Assembly (NCBI RefSeq): GCF_003201875.1
Contig: NZ_QJKD01000027.1
Span: 1 to 55,604 of the forward strand
Length of the DNA stretch: 55,604 nt
Reading direction: 5' to 3'
From: Hungatella effluvii
Lineage (GTDB): Bacteria > Bacillota > Clostridia > Lachnospirales > Lachnospiraceae
In this document: positions 1 through 8,419 of the stretch, in pieces
Layout of the letters: the number at the start of each line of letters is the position of its first letter
Position numbering within the stretch: position 1 is the stretch's first letter
Notes under the pieces: generated by a model
Databases searched by the model: none
Told to the model about the DNA's origin: nothing
What the model saw: the letters and a program-made list of their open reading frames with translations, nothing else
Translations under genes and position numbers: made by a program

Positions 1-93
1 AGCCTATATATAAAAACAAAAAATTTGACAAAAAAATATAAGCCAGTAGCGGCTTAGCGGTGTTTTTTTTAGATTGGGGGTGTCAAACTCCCG
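1..93 (-). mobile_element. 5' end of an insertion sequence running off the left edge
   Basis: Read on the minus strand, this stretch matches the upstream end of the insertion sequence at the right edge of the window. Shared blocks in the same order are GTTTGACAC (80-88), an A-rich run, AAGCC...GGCTTAT and TTTTTTTGTCAA. The AAGCC/GGCTT pair followed by a T-run looks like a terminator that would shield the transposase from outside transcription. The transposase itself would lie beyond base 1 and is not seen. The exact terminal base is uncertain, probably within the CGGGAG that precedes GTTTGACAC. Confidence 0.5.
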
Positions 94-147
94 GGCTGTA
101 AACAGTGATGCAGCCCGGCTCAAATCCTGTGCGAAAATAAGAACTGG

Positions 148-176
148 TTGCTTTTTCTGTGTCCAGATAATATAAT
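148..176 (+). promoter_or_regulatory. Promoter of carbamate kinase gene
   Basis: A -35 box TTGCTT (148-153) and a perfect -10 box TATAAT (171-176) are separated by 17 bases, about 50 bases before the carbamate kinase start. A hairpin CCGGGCTG/CAGCCCGG (91-98 and 111-118) lies upstream, between the insertion-sequence end and this promoter; it has no T-run. The gene therefore appears to have its own sigma-A promoter and not to depend on an upstream arc operon. Confidence 0.6.
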
Positions 177-225
177 ATCCTTATACTTTTTTGATTAAAT
201 TACATCGAACTGAGAGGTAACTGAT

Positions 226-1158
226 ATGGCAAAGAAACGTATTGTTATGGCATTGGGTCACAATGCCCTGGGAACAAATCTTCCGGAACAGAAAGAAGCG
301 GTGACTGAAACGGCGAAAGTAATCGCGGATTTTATCCAGGCCGGATGGCAGGTTGCTTTAACGCACAGCAACGCTCCGCAGGTCGGAATGATTCACACGG
401 CTATGAATGAATTCGGAAAACAGCATGACGGTTATACCTCTGCTCCCATGTCCGTCTGCTCAGCCATGAGCCAGGGATATATCGGATATGATTTACAGAA
501 TGGAATCCGCGCAGAACTGGTAAAACGCGGTATCTATAAACCAGTAGCCACAATCCTCACCCAGATGATGGTAGATCCATACGACAACTCCTTCTATACA
601 CCCATGAAGCCGGTCGGCCGCTTCATGACAGCCGGAGAGGCAAAGGAAGAGGAAGAAAAGGGAAATTACGTGGAAGAAATCCCCGGAAAGGGATTCCGCC
701 GAGTGATCGCGTCACCGAAGCCGGTTTCTATCGTGGAGATCGACGTGATCAAGGCTGTCATGGATGCGGATCAGATCGTCATCGCCTGCGGCGGCGGCGG
801 AATTCCGGTTATGGAACAGGGCTATAACTTAAAGGGCGCCAGCGCGGTCATTGAAAAAGACAGGGCGGCGGGACTTTTAGCCAAAGAGATCGACGCCGAT
901 GTCCTCATGATCTTGACCAGTGTCGACAACGTCACCATTAATTACGGCACGCCGGATGAACGTCCGATCTCACACATGAGCATCGAAGAGGCTGAGAGCT
1001 ATATCAATGAAGGACAGTTTGAATTTGCCTCCATGCTGCCGAAGATCGAGGCGTCCGTGGACTTCGTCACGCACGGCAAGGGACGCAGCGCCATCATCAC
1101 CTCTCTTTCCAAGGCGAAGGCGAGTCTGGCAGGCAAGGCCGGTACGACAATCGAGTAA
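226..1158 (+). CDS. arcC: Carbamate kinase
   Basis: Makes ATP and ammonium carbamate from carbamoyl phosphate and ADP, the ATP-yielding last step of arginine deiminase, agmatine or purine/allantoin fermentation in the cytoplasm. The 310-residue length is typical. The N-terminus shows the amino-acid-kinase loop VMALGHNALG, followed by the NLPEQ segment, and the middle shows the glycine-rich CGGGGIPV (about residues 187-194) and ILTSVDNV. An AGAGGT site lies 8 bases before the ATG. No ornithine or putrescine carbamoyltransferase gene is visible beside it, so the source of carbamoyl phosphate cannot be told from this window. The following gene is codirectional but 100 bases away and unrelated. 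Confidence 0.95.
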   Translation: MAKKRIVMALGHNALGTNLPEQKEAVTETAKVIADFIQAGWQVALTHSNAPQVGMIHTAMNEFGKQHDGYTSAPMSVCSAMSQGYIGYDLQNGIRAELVKRGIYKPVATILTQMMVDPYDNSFYTPMKPVGRFMTAGEAKEEEEKGNYVEEIPGKGFRRVIASPKPVSIVEIDVIKAVMDADQIVIACGGGGIPVMEQGYNLKGASAVIEKDRAAGLLAKEIDADVLMILTSVDNVTINYGTPDERPISHMSIEEAESYINEGQFEFASMLPKIEASVDFVTHGKGRSAIITSLSKAKASLAGKAGTTIE

Positions 1159-1185
1159 AAGAAGACCCGTTACATTTATGAAAAA

Positions 1186-1215
1186 AATCCCTCCATCTTT
1201 ACAGGTGGGGGGATT
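1186..1215 (-). terminator. Stem-loop with a T-run only on the minus strand
   Basis: AATCCCTCC (1186-1194) can pair with GGGGGGATT (1207-1215), with one G-T pair and a 12-base loop. Only the minus strand has a following run of T (seven), so as an intrinsic terminator it would stop leftward transcription, although both neighbouring genes read rightward. In the plus direction it is just a hairpin between arcC and the PHP gene. Confidence 0.35.
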
Positions 1216-1258
1216 CATCGTCATAGACCAGAGAATTTGTTTTATTTCAGGAGGCTTT

Positions 1259-2089
1259 ATGAAAGTTGATTATCATATGCATACGCTGTGTTCAGACGGA
1301 ATCTGCGAAGTGGAAGCTGTCGTTGACATGGCAGTAAACTGCGGAATTCTCGCCATGGCGATCACGGATCATGACACACTATCGGGCATCGGCAGAGCCA
1401 GACAGCGCTGCCTGGGCCGTATCCGCTACGTTACCGGCACGGAAATTACGTGTGCGGAACATCTCTGGGGAATTCTCCCCATTTCCCAGTCTATTCACCT
1501 GCTTGGTTACGGGTTCGATGAGACCGATCCGATGCTGTGCGCGCTGCTCTCCGCCCGGAAAGAGCGGACAGAAGCCGTCTACCAGGAGCTGGCAGAGGCT
1601 GTAACCGCGTCAGGATATCCAATCCGTATCCCGGATGTCCCCATGAGCTGCGGAAATGTCCTTCAGCTTCGAGATGTGATGGCTCACGTCAGGGCAGCTT
1701 ACCCTGCGGTCAGCGCGGAGGCCGCGGGGCTGATCGATTCCTATGCGAAAGCCCTGACAGAGGCCAATATCACCGTGGAAGACGGCATCGCAGCCCTCCA
1801 CCACGCGGGAGGAAAAGCAGTCTGGGCCCATCCCTATAACTGCTACCACCATTTTCAGAAACAGTCCCTCCATGCACAGGAGGTGTCCATCCTGCTGAAG
1901 GAGCTGGCGCTCCTGGGAATCGACGGCATAGAAACTGAATATCCCGCATTCTCCGACTCTGAAAAAAGCTTTTTAAACCGACTCGCCGCTGAATACGGAC
2001 TGTTTACGACTGCCGGCAGTGATTTTCATGGTTCCGAAAACAGAAACCATATGGGGATGGAGTCAACTCAAAACTCCTTTTTATTATAG
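1259..2089 (+). CDS. PHP-domain metal-dependent phosphoesterase
   Basis: A 276-residue PHP-family hydrolase. The start DYHMHTLCSDG gives the HxH and acidic metal ligands of the family, followed by AITDHDTLSG near residue 36, a WAHPYN segment near residue 190, and a closing GSDFHGS. This pattern fits the TrpH/YciV group, whose members remove phosphate from 3',5'-bisphosphonucleosides or act as 5'-3' exonucleases on short RNA; the substrate here is not known. The start is set by a CAGGAGG site 5 bases upstream of the ATG; a longer reading exists but runs back into arcC. The end overlaps the convergent ABC permease gene by 22 bases. Confidence 0.8.
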   Translation: MKVDYHMHTLCSDGICEVEAVVDMAVNCGILAMAITDHDTLSGIGRARQRCLGRIRYVTGTEITCAEHLWGILPISQSIHLLGYGFDETDPMLCALLSARKERTEAVYQELAEAVTASGYPIRIPDVPMSCGNVLQLRDVMAHVRAAYPAVSAEAAGLIDSYAKALTEANITVEDGIAALHHAGGKAVWAHPYNCYHHFQKQSLHAQEVSILLKELALLGIDGIETEYPAFSDSEKSFLNRLAAEYGLFTTAGSDFHGSENRNHMGMESTQNSFLL

Positions 2090-2712
2090 ACCGACACGCT
2101 GATAAAGTACGAGAGCACCATCATCACAACGGTTCCCAGAGCTCCCGCGATGATGACGAAAGTCACTGTGCTGTCACTTACAGCAATATCATCCCCATAC
2201 GCCGACGCAAGCGCTACGATCAAAAAGACTGCCACTCCAATTAAAACGCTGGGAATCATTCTGGCCTTCTCCACACCCAGCCAGTACGTGAGCGGGATGG
2301 AGATCGAATTATAAAAGAATGCCAGGGCAACGCCGGTCAGCCAGTTAATCAGCAGCTCAAACAGAAATTCCGGTCCCATTACCATGCCTTTTATGGCTGT
2401 CGCGGCGGCCACAGCCGCCACTGCTATAATCCCAAAGAAAGCTGCAATGCAGACCGAGTAAAGATACTTCTCCAGTACCATCTTCCAGCGCGGAATCGGC
2501 ATAGTCAGAGCATACGTCTCCCACTTTGTCTGCCTGTCGTAGGAAAACAGATTCAGTACATTCATTCCAGCTATCATGATAAACATGGGAATCAGGAACA
2601 TTCCCGTCTTTTTACCTCCCAGAAAAACGACTGACCACACCACAAGGATAAACAGCATTGACTTAATACTCTGGCGCATGATATACAAATCTTTGATCAG
2701 TAATCCTGTCAT
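2068..2712 (-). CDS. ABC-2 type transporter permease
   Basis: A 214-residue integral membrane protein with about six hydrophobic segments, the permease half of a two-component exporter. It opens with LLIKDLYIMRQSIKS, the cytoplasmic lead-in common in ABC-2 permeases of the YtrC/BcrB kind, and contains MNVLNLFSYDRQTKWETYALTMP-type sequence seen in this group around residues 50-70. The ATG overlaps the stop of the upstream ATPase gene by 4 bases, so the two are translationally coupled. With the YtrA-type regulator upstream, the set probably exports or responds to a cell-envelope-active compound; the substrate is unknown. Confidence 0.8.
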   Translation of the reverse strand: MTGLLIKDLYIMRQSIKSMLFILVVWSVVFLGGKKTGMFLIPMFIMIAGMNVLNLFSYDRQTKWETYALTMPIPRWKMVLEKYLYSVCIAAFFGIIAVAAVAAATAIKGMVMGPEFLFELLINWLTGVALAFFYNSISIPLTYWLGVEKARMIPSVLIGVAVFLIVALASAYGDDIAVSDSTVTFVIIAGALGTVVMMVLSYFISVSVYNKKEF

Positions 2713-3569
2713 TTTCTATCCCTCCTCACAGAATACAGCATGATTTCCTCGATGTTCGTCCGGTCTACCACAAGCTCCGGATATCTTCTTTTCACAATAT
2801 CTCTCCCATGAATCAGTGCTTCCACTCCATAAGGATTCCGCCTGACGCCCACGATGCGGACACCAGACAGCCCGGCTAACGCTTCTTCCCCGCATCGCAG
2901 AATTCCCATATCCTCCAGAAGCTGATCTTTCTCCTCGGAGAACAGGATGCTTCCATTGTGGATCATTGTAATATAATCCGCAACCTTGTCGAGGTCACTC
3001 GTTATGTGGGAGGCAATCAGCACGGAATGTTCTCCATCCTCAATAAATTCAAAGAATAGATCGAGAATCTCATCCCGTGCCACCGGGTCTAATCCGCTGG
3101 TCGCCTCATCCAGAATCAAAAGCTTCGGATGATGGCTCAGAGCAGCCGCGATCGCCAGCTTCATGGTCATTCCTCTTGAATATTCCTTAACCTTTTTCTT
3201 CTCCGGAAGAGCGAATCTGGAAAGATAGGAGGAAAACAGCTCCTCATCCCAGTTTTTATAGATTCTTTTCATAATTCCCGATATCTGAACGGCGTTGAGG
3301 AATTCATGGAACTGGCTTTCACTGAAGACCGCGCCGATCTCCTCTTTAATGTCCTGCTCCCGCTCTCTGATATCCATGCCCAGAATCTCGACTTCACCTG
3401 TGTCACGCTTCACAATATCCAGCATGGCCTTGATTGTGGTGGATTTTCCGGATCCGTTTTCCCCAATCAGCCCCATTATGCTTCCCTTGGGAATATCCAG
3501 GCTGATGTTATTTAATGAAAAATCCGGATACTGCTTGCTTAAATTTTGTATTCTGACCGCATATTCCAT
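2709..3569 (-). CDS. ABC transporter ATP-binding protein
   Basis: A 286-residue ATPase of an ABC-2 exporter. Walker A is GENGSGKST (about residues 35-43), the signature is EYSRGMTMKLAIAAALSH, Walker B is LLILDEATSGLD, and the switch histidine lies in LIASHITSD. The C-terminal 70 residues (GVRRNPYGVEALIHGRD...) are the usual accessory tail. I chose the ATG at 3569 because the TGAGGGA overlapping the regulator's stop is a ribosome site 7-8 bases away; an upstream start at 3593 would overlap the regulator and has no such site. Third position in a GntR-ATPase-permease operon. Confidence 0.88.
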   Translation of the reverse strand: MEYAVRIQNLSKQYPDFSLNNISLDIPKGSIMGLIGENGSGKSTTIKAMLDIVKRDTGEVEILGMDIREREQDIKEEIGAVFSESQFHEFLNAVQISGIMKRIYKNWDEELFSSYLSRFALPEKKKVKEYSRGMTMKLAIAAALSHHPKLLILDEATSGLDPVARDEILDLFFEFIEDGEHSVLIASHITSDLDKVADYITMIHNGSILFSEEKDQLLEDMGILRCGEEALAGLSGVRIVGVRRNPYGVEALIHGRDIVKRRYPELVVDRTNIEEIMLYSVRRDRK

Positions 3570-3579
3570 AATTATTCCC

Positions 3580-3954
3580 TCACTCTCCGTCATAGAGCAT
3601 CTTTAATACATCGCACAGTTCTTCACAGGAAATGCCGCTTCTCCTGGCAATGTCCACGGCCTTCGTCAAATACTCTTCCGCGATCCTTAAGTTTCCTTCC
3701 CGGATCACCTCTGTGTTTCTTGCCGCCACGAAGCTGCCTTTTCCGGTTATCGTCTCTATAAACCCTTCCTGCTCCAGATCGTTATACGCCCTCTTCGTCG
3801 TAATAACGCTGATCCGCAGATCCTTAGCCAGAGTTCTCATACTGGGCAGGGCGTCCCCCGCCTTCAGATGGCCGCTGATAATCAGATTCTTTATCTGAGA
3901 TGTGATCTGCTCATATATTGGTTTACCGCTGGAATTGCTGATGATGATATTCAC
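3580..3954 (-). CDS. GntR family regulator, YtrA type
   Basis: A 124-residue repressor-like protein with an N-terminal winged helix (PIYEQITSQIKNLIISG...LPSMRTLAKDLRISVITTKRAYNDLEQEGFI) and only a short helical tail, as in the YtrA subfamily that controls adjacent ABC exporters. The start is a GTG at 3954, 6 bases after GGAGGTG; the longer reading from 3990 includes the ribosome site itself and is rejected. It is the first gene of the operon, so it most likely represses its own transcription through the dyad upstream. Confidence 0.85.
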   Translation of the reverse strand: MNIIISNSSGKPIYEQITSQIKNLIISGHLKAGDALPSMRTLAKDLRISVITTKRAYNDLEQEGFIETITGKGSFVAARNTEVIREGNLRIAEEYLTKAVDIARRSGISCEELCDVLKMLYDGE

Positions 3955-4003
3955 TGCACCACCTCCAAATCTGTTATCCGCATCCCGCATTCATTGTAAT
4001 TAT

Positions 4004-4052
4004 TGTATATAGTTTATATATACACTATATCATCCCATCACACATCTGTCAA
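4004..4052 (-). promoter_or_regulatory. Promoter and operator of the GntR-ABC operon
   Basis: On the minus strand, TTGACA (4047-4052) and TATAGT (4024-4029) are 17 bases apart. Immediately downstream, TGTATATA (4004-4011) and TATATACA (4017-4024) form a perfect 8-bp dyad with a 5-base spacer, overlapping the transcription start. AT-rich dyads of this kind are usual for YtrA-type GntR proteins, so I infer autorepression. The remaining bases up to the deacetylase gene at 4208 show nothing further. Confidence 0.7.
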
Positions 4053-4207
4053 CCAGGATAAACTTACAGAATTATTAAAACTGCTTTCGTCAATAGCTTT
4101 AGCCGGAATTTCGGAGTTTTCGTTCCGCCGCAGAAATAAAACCTTAATATGCGAATAGAGACAGACTATTCCCCAATATATTAAACCAAACGGACTCAGG
4201 TGATGCT

Positions 4208-5017
4208 ATGGATAAGAAAAAACAACTCTTCCGTCTGGTAAAGGTGCTGCTTTTATTTGCCCTGGCTTTTATGGCCGGCCGATTCGGCGCCATGATGACG
4301 GATGGAAAACAGGCGGTAGAAACGGCGGCTGATGGGAACTGGGGCTTAAGCTTCCAGCAGGAGGGGCAGCCCCCGGTGGCCAATGCTACCGCCGATTACC
4401 TAAAGAAATTCAACGCATACTATGCAGAAAACACGCCAGAAAAAGTGCTCTATTTAACGTTTGACGCAGGCTACGAGAACGGCAACACCCCTGCGATTCT
4501 GGACGCGTTAAAGAAGCACAATGCACCGGCCACCTTTTTTGTGGTTGGAAACTACATAGAGACCGCACCGGATCTCGTGAAGCGTATGGTGGCGGAAGGC
4601 CATATCGTAGGCAATCACACGTACCACCACCCCGATATGTCAAAAATATCATCCAAGGAAGCGTTTGAGAAAGAGCTGGGAGATTTAGAGAAGCTGTTTA
4701 CTGAGACCACCGGGCAGACCATGAAAAAATACTATCGTCCGCCCCAGGGAAAATACAGTGAAACCAATTTGCAGATGGCAAAAGACATGGGATACAGCAC
4801 ATTTTTCTGGAGCCTCGCCTATGTAGACTGGTACCAGGATAAACAGCCGTCCAAAGAGGAAGCCTTCAAAAAACTTCTGGGACGCATCCACCCCGGCGCC
4901 GTCGTCCTCCTCCACAGCACCTCCAGCACCAACGCCCAGATTCTTGATGAACTTCTGACAAAATGGGAAGAGATGGGATATACATTTAAATCCCTGGATC
5001 AGCTTGTGACAGAATAA
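4208..5017 (+). CDS. pdaA: Polysaccharide deacetylase, PdaA-like
   Basis: A 269-residue membrane-anchored enzyme: a short basic start and one hydrophobic segment (residues 10-28), then a NodB deacetylase domain. Motif 1 is LTFDAGYENG (residues 83-92), motif 2 GNHTYHHP with H137 and H141, motif 3 RPPQGKYS, and motif 5 VLLHSTSS. The second Asp of the usual TFDDG motif is Ala (A87); B. subtilis PdaA, which makes the muramic delta-lactam of spore cortex, also departs here (TFDNGY, from memory). The combination GYENG plus RPPQGKYS points to PdaA over chitin deacetylases, so a role in spore cortex modification is likely but not proven. An AGGTG site precedes the ATG. Confidence 0.75.
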   Translation: MDKKKQLFRLVKVLLLFALAFMAGRFGAMMTDGKQAVETAADGNWGLSFQQEGQPPVANATADYLKKFNAYYAENTPEKVLYLTFDAGYENGNTPAILDALKKHNAPATFFVVGNYIETAPDLVKRMVAEGHIVGNHTYHHPDMSKISSKEAFEKELGDLEKLFTETTGQTMKKYYRPPQGKYSETNLQMAKDMGYSTFFWSLAYVDWYQDKQPSKEEAFKKLLGRIHPGAVVLLHSTSSTNAQILDELLTKWEEMGYTFKSLDQLVTE

Positions 5018-5049
5018 GATGCAGAAATCACACAGGTTTTGTGGTTGAG

Positions 5050-5191
5050 GATACGCGGACTTTTACGTAGAGTATCGAGGAAACGGAGGCGTGGAGCCAG
5101 TACACAGCGGACTTATTCACAGCCTGGCCGGAAAAGGGAGAGCGGCCCGCTCTCCCTTTTCCCTGATACCCTATGCAAAAGTCCGCGTATC
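5050..5191. repeat. Nested inverted repeat between convergent genes, with terminator
   Basis: An outer pair of perfect 15-base arms (GATACGCGGACTTTT, 5050-5064, and its complement at 5177-5191) encloses a nearly continuous 16-bp palindrome (5130-5145 and 5147-5162). The inner hairpin is flanked by A- and T-rich arms (GAAAAGGGAGAG / CTCTCCCTTTTC) and should act as a bidirectional terminator between the deacetylase gene and the convergent glycosidase gene. A partial direct copy of the outer arm, AGCGGACTTATTCA, lies at about 5106-5119. I see no coding potential. The mirrored ends resemble a small repeated extragenic element. Confidence 0.7.
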
Positions 5192-5212
5192 TTTCCTCAC
5201 AAATCCCCCGTC

Positions 5213-7303
5213 TTACTCCCCGCTTCGGCAGACCACAGTAACCGGCTCCGCCGCTCCTAACTGTCTGCTCCTGGCATCCGGCTGGCTCGTTCCGATACTG
5301 AATTCATAGACTGACGCATTTTCCACATATTCGCCTTCGGCGTTTACGCACTCATACGTATGGGCTCCCAGATCCAGCTCCACCCGCTTTTCTTCTCCCG
5401 GTTCCAGATCTACCCGCTGAAAACCGCACAGACTCCAGTGCTCTGCCCGGTCCGGCGAATCCACGGGATTGACATAGACTTCGATCACCTCACACGCACG
5501 CCGGTCTCCGGTGTTACGCGCTGTGACATACGCTTTCTTTCCGTCCACCGCTCCGTCTGACAGCTCCGTCTTCCCGTAGGTTAATCCAAAACCAAACGGA
5601 TACAGCGGCTCTTCCCGGATGTAACGGTACGTTCTGCCCTCCATGGAATAATCCTCAAACGCCGGCAAAGCGGATAAGTCCTTATAAAAAGTCACAGGAA
5701 GTTTTCCTCCCGGAGCGCTCTTGCCGAAGATCAGACGTGCAAACGCCGTGCCGCCTTCCGCTCCCGGATACCAGGCCTGAATCACCGCTTTGGCCTTTTC
5801 CTGGGCCAGCGATAAGTCGATGGCGCTTCCCGTCATATTGCAGACGATCACCGGTTTGTCCTGGGCCAGAACTTCTTCCATCAGCCTGCGCTGAGAGGCC
5901 GGAAGCTCCAGTCCCTCTTTGTCCCCGGAGGAATAGCTGTTGCCGGTATCGCCCTCCTCGCCCTCCAGCGTTTCGTCCAGCCCGACGCAGAGAATCACCA
6001 CATCGCTGTGCCTCGCGGCGATTCTCGCCTCCGACAGCCGGTCTCCCGGAAGTCCTAAATGTTCCACCCGGTCCTCAAAGAGATGGCAGCCCTGGGCGTA
6101 CAGCACCGTGGTTCCCTCCGCCGCTTCATTCTGAATTCCTTCCAGGATCGTCGTATAGTGGGACGAGGTTCCGTGGTAATTTCCGATCAGCGCAATCCGG
6201 CTGTCCGCGTTGGGACCGATCACCGCGATCTTTTTTACAGAATTTGGATTCAGAGGCAGTATTCCGTCATTTTTCAGTAATACCATGCTCTTCTCAGCCG
6301 CCTCCACTGCCAGCCTGCGGTGCTCTTCACATTCCACTGTCTCGTACGGAATTTCATCGTATTCTGTCGTCTCGCCCATGCCCAGCAGGTACCGGGTCGT
6401 AAACAGTCTTATAACGGCCTGTTTAATCTCCGCCTCCGTAATCATCCCTTTCTCATACGCCTTCAGTACGTATAGGTACGTATTTCCACAGTTTAAATCA
6501 CAGCCCTTTGAGACTGCCAGAGCAGCCGATTCCTCTGCATTGTCCGTCACCATGTGGCTCTGGTGGAAGTCACGGATAGCCCAGCAGTCCGATACGAAAT
6601 GGCCCTCAAAGCCCCATTTTCCACGGAGAATCTCCTCAATCAGCAGTGTACTGGCACAGCACGGCTCTCCCTCATAGCAGTTGTAGGCTCCCATAACGGA
6701 TTCCACGCCGCCTTCCTGCACACAGGCCTCAAATGCGGGCAGATACGTTTCCCATAAATCCCGTTTCGTTGTGGTGGCGTTAAATTCATGGCGAACCGCC
6801 TCCGGCCCGGAATGCACGGCAAAATGCTTCGCACAGGCGGCTGTCTTTAAGTGTTCCCCCTCTCCCTGAAGGCCCTTTACGAAAGCAACGCCAAGGCGGG
6901 AAGTCAGATACGGGTCCTCTCCGTAGGTCTCATGGCCTCTGCCCCATCTGGGATCCCGGAAAATATTCACATTCGGAGTCCAGTAGGTCAGTCCCTTATA
7001 GATGTCCGTGTCGCCTTCCTTCTGAAATTCATTGTATTTTGCCCTGCCTTCCGTCGATACGACATCTGCCACACTGCGAATCGTCTCCTCGTCAAACATG
7101 GCCGCCAGCCCTATTGCCTGTGGAAACACGGTAGCGGTACCGCCTCTTGCCACGCCGTGCAGCCCCTCGTTCCACCAGTTGTAGGCCGATATCTGCAGCC
7201 TCGGTATCGCGGGCGCGTCGTAGCGCATCTGGGAGGCCATCTCCTCCACCGTCATCTGTTCCACCAGTTCCACTGCTTTCTGCCTTGCTTTCTGTCTGTC
7301 CAT
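5213..7303 (-). CDS. Glycoside hydrolase family 3 beta-glycosidase
   Basis: A 696-residue enzyme that removes terminal beta-linked sugars from oligosaccharides. It has the GH3 N-terminal barrel (YNWWNEGLHGVAR, DPRWGRGHETYGEDPYL, KHFAVHSGPE), the nucleophile Asp in FVSDCWAI (D239), a C-terminal sandwich (VLLKNDGILPL, IGPNAD, VVCVGLDETLEGEEGD-like sequence) and an Fn3-like end (EVIEVYVNP...PGEEKRVELDL). The SDCWAI and GLHGVAR forms resemble plant-type beta-xylosidase/arabinosidase GH3 members, so xylo-oligosaccharides are a reasonable guess. No signal peptide, so it acts in the cytoplasm on imported sugar. The start follows GGAGG by 5 bases. Divergent from the AraC regulator. Confidence 0.88.
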   Translation of the reverse strand: MDRQKARQKAVELVEQMTVEEMASQMRYDAPAIPRLQISAYNWWNEGLHGVARGGTATVFPQAIGLAAMFDEETIRSVADVVSTEGRAKYNEFQKEGDTDIYKGLTYWTPNVNIFRDPRWGRGHETYGEDPYLTSRLGVAFVKGLQGEGEHLKTAACAKHFAVHSGPEAVRHEFNATTTKRDLWETYLPAFEACVQEGGVESVMGAYNCYEGEPCCASTLLIEEILRGKWGFEGHFVSDCWAIRDFHQSHMVTDNAEESAALAVSKGCDLNCGNTYLYVLKAYEKGMITEAEIKQAVIRLFTTRYLLGMGETTEYDEIPYETVECEEHRRLAVEAAEKSMVLLKNDGILPLNPNSVKKIAVIGPNADSRIALIGNYHGTSSHYTTILEGIQNEAAEGTTVLYAQGCHLFEDRVEHLGLPGDRLSEARIAARHSDVVILCVGLDETLEGEEGDTGNSYSSGDKEGLELPASQRRLMEEVLAQDKPVIVCNMTGSAIDLSLAQEKAKAVIQAWYPGAEGGTAFARLIFGKSAPGGKLPVTFYKDLSALPAFEDYSMEGRTYRYIREEPLYPFGFGLTYGKTELSDGAVDGKKAYVTARNTGDRRACEVIEVYVNPVDSPDRAEHWSLCGFQRVDLEPGEEKRVELDLGAHTYECVNAEGEYVENASVYEFSIGTSQPDARSRQLGAAEPVTVVCRSGE

Positions 7304-7365
7304 AGGTTCCTCCAAATTATCTTTATTCAAAATTCTTATCCTGGTAAAGCTATACCATATTTTTC

Positions 7366-7394
7366 TTTTCAAGCCTGCATGGCTGCGGTATAAT
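7366..7394 (+). promoter_or_regulatory. Promoter of the AraC regulator gene
   Basis: TTTTCA (7366-7371) and a perfect TATAAT (7389-7394) are 17 bases apart and about 45 bases before the AraC start. A small dyad, TGGTA (7342-7346) and TACCA (7353-7357), lies just upstream between this promoter and the divergent glycosidase gene and could serve either direction. Confidence 0.5.
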
Positions 7395-7436
7395 TGCATC
7401 ATGATTTCACCGTTTCCAGTGAAAGGAGGACGCAGT

Positions 7437-8360
7437 ATGAGCCGTTTAAACTATACACTGCCGGATGAATACCACGGCAGGGAGTTGGAAGGATACGTGG
7501 AAAAAGTAGATTACTACTTAAATTCCAATATCCGCATCTGGCACAATGTCCAGAATGAGGGGTATGCCCTGCACCAGCACAGTGCCATCGAGATTCTCGT
7601 TCCGATCGAGAACGTATACACCATCATCGTAAACAACAATACGTACCATTTAGAGCCGGGCGATATCCTCTTTATTCCCGGGCTCACTCTTCATGAGATC
7701 ATAAAGCCGGACTGGGGCGAGCGCTTCTTTTTTATGTTCAACATGGACCCTTTGACCAGTTTCCACGATTACAGCGCCTTAGAGCCGGTGCTGCTGGACC
7801 CCTGCCTTCTGACGAAACGGACGAACACGGGAATCTACGAACATATCTATTCCAGGCTTATGGAGATCAGCAATCTCTATTTCTCTCCCGGCGTCACCTT
7901 TCGGGAATACTCGATTTATGCCAATTTAATCGATATTCTGACCACGATCGGCCGGGAACATTACGACACACTTTTCGCCGGCACAGATAATACCGCCGAG
8001 AAGAGTTACGATTATTACCAGAAATTCAACAGCTTGCTGGCCTACATCAACGATCACTACGGCGAACAGCTGACGCTGGAGAAGATGGCCGATTATACAG
8101 GGTTTTCTAAATATCACTTCACCAGGCTGTTCAAACAGCACACGAACTCAACCTTTTACGACTATTTAAGCCGCAAACGGATCCAGGCGGCCCAGACGCT
8201 CCTGACGACCGGCGCCTCGATCACGTCTATCGCATTTCAGACGGGATTTAACAACTCAACGTCATTTACACGATGCTTTAAGAAGTATACGAATTACAGT
8301 CCCAGTGAATACCGCACGAAATTCATCGAGGACGTGCCAGGGAATGTTCCGGTCTTCTAG
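7437..8360 (+). CDS. AraC family regulator of the oligosaccharide locus
   Basis: A 307-residue activator: an N-terminal cupin sugar-sensing domain (HQHSAIEILVPIEN...YHLEPGDILFIPGLTLHEI, residues 45-95) and a C-terminal pair of helix-turn-helices (LTLEKMADYTGFSKYHFTRLFKQHTNSTFYDYLSRKRIQAAQTLL and SITSIAFQTGFNNSTSFTRCFKKYTNYSPSEYR). The ATG at 7437 is preceded by AAAGGAGG at 7 bases. It sits between the GH3 gene and the sugar transporter genes, so it most likely turns both on when the sugar is present. Confidence 0.88.
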   Translation: MSRLNYTLPDEYHGRELEGYVEKVDYYLNSNIRIWHNVQNEGYALHQHSAIEILVPIENVYTIIVNNNTYHLEPGDILFIPGLTLHEIIKPDWGERFFFMFNMDPLTSFHDYSALEPVLLDPCLLTKRTNTGIYEHIYSRLMEISNLYFSPGVTFREYSIYANLIDILTTIGREHYDTLFAGTDNTAEKSYDYYQKFNSLLAYINDHYGEQLTLEKMADYTGFSKYHFTRLFKQHTNSTFYDYLSRKRIQAAQTLLTTGASITSIAFQTGFNNSTSFTRCFKKYTNYSPSEYRTKFIEDVPGNVPVF

Positions 8361-8382
8361 AGCGTGTCTTCAGACACGCTCT
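8359..8382. terminator. Hairpin between convergent AraC and permease genes
   Basis: AGAGCGTGTC (8359-8368), loop TTCA, GACACGCTCT (8373-8382): a perfect 10-bp stem beginning inside the AraC stop codon region. There is no long T-run on either strand (CTTTTATC follows after 9 bases on the plus strand), so it may be a weak or bidirectional terminator. Confidence 0.5.
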
Positions 8383-8419
8383 GGCCCGCGCTTTTATCCC
8401 CGGTCATTTAGTCACTGCC

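Noticed and set aside
5039..5309. Short open frames in the intergenic repeat after the deacetylase gene
   Set aside because: Arg/Ser-rich, without ribosome sites, and lying on the inverted repeats; explained by the repeat element.
5737..6402. Long open frame on the plus strand inside the GH3 gene
   Set aside because: Antisense shadow: Pro/Arg/Ser-rich composition, no ribosome site, and the minus-strand GH3 reading is clearly a real enzyme.
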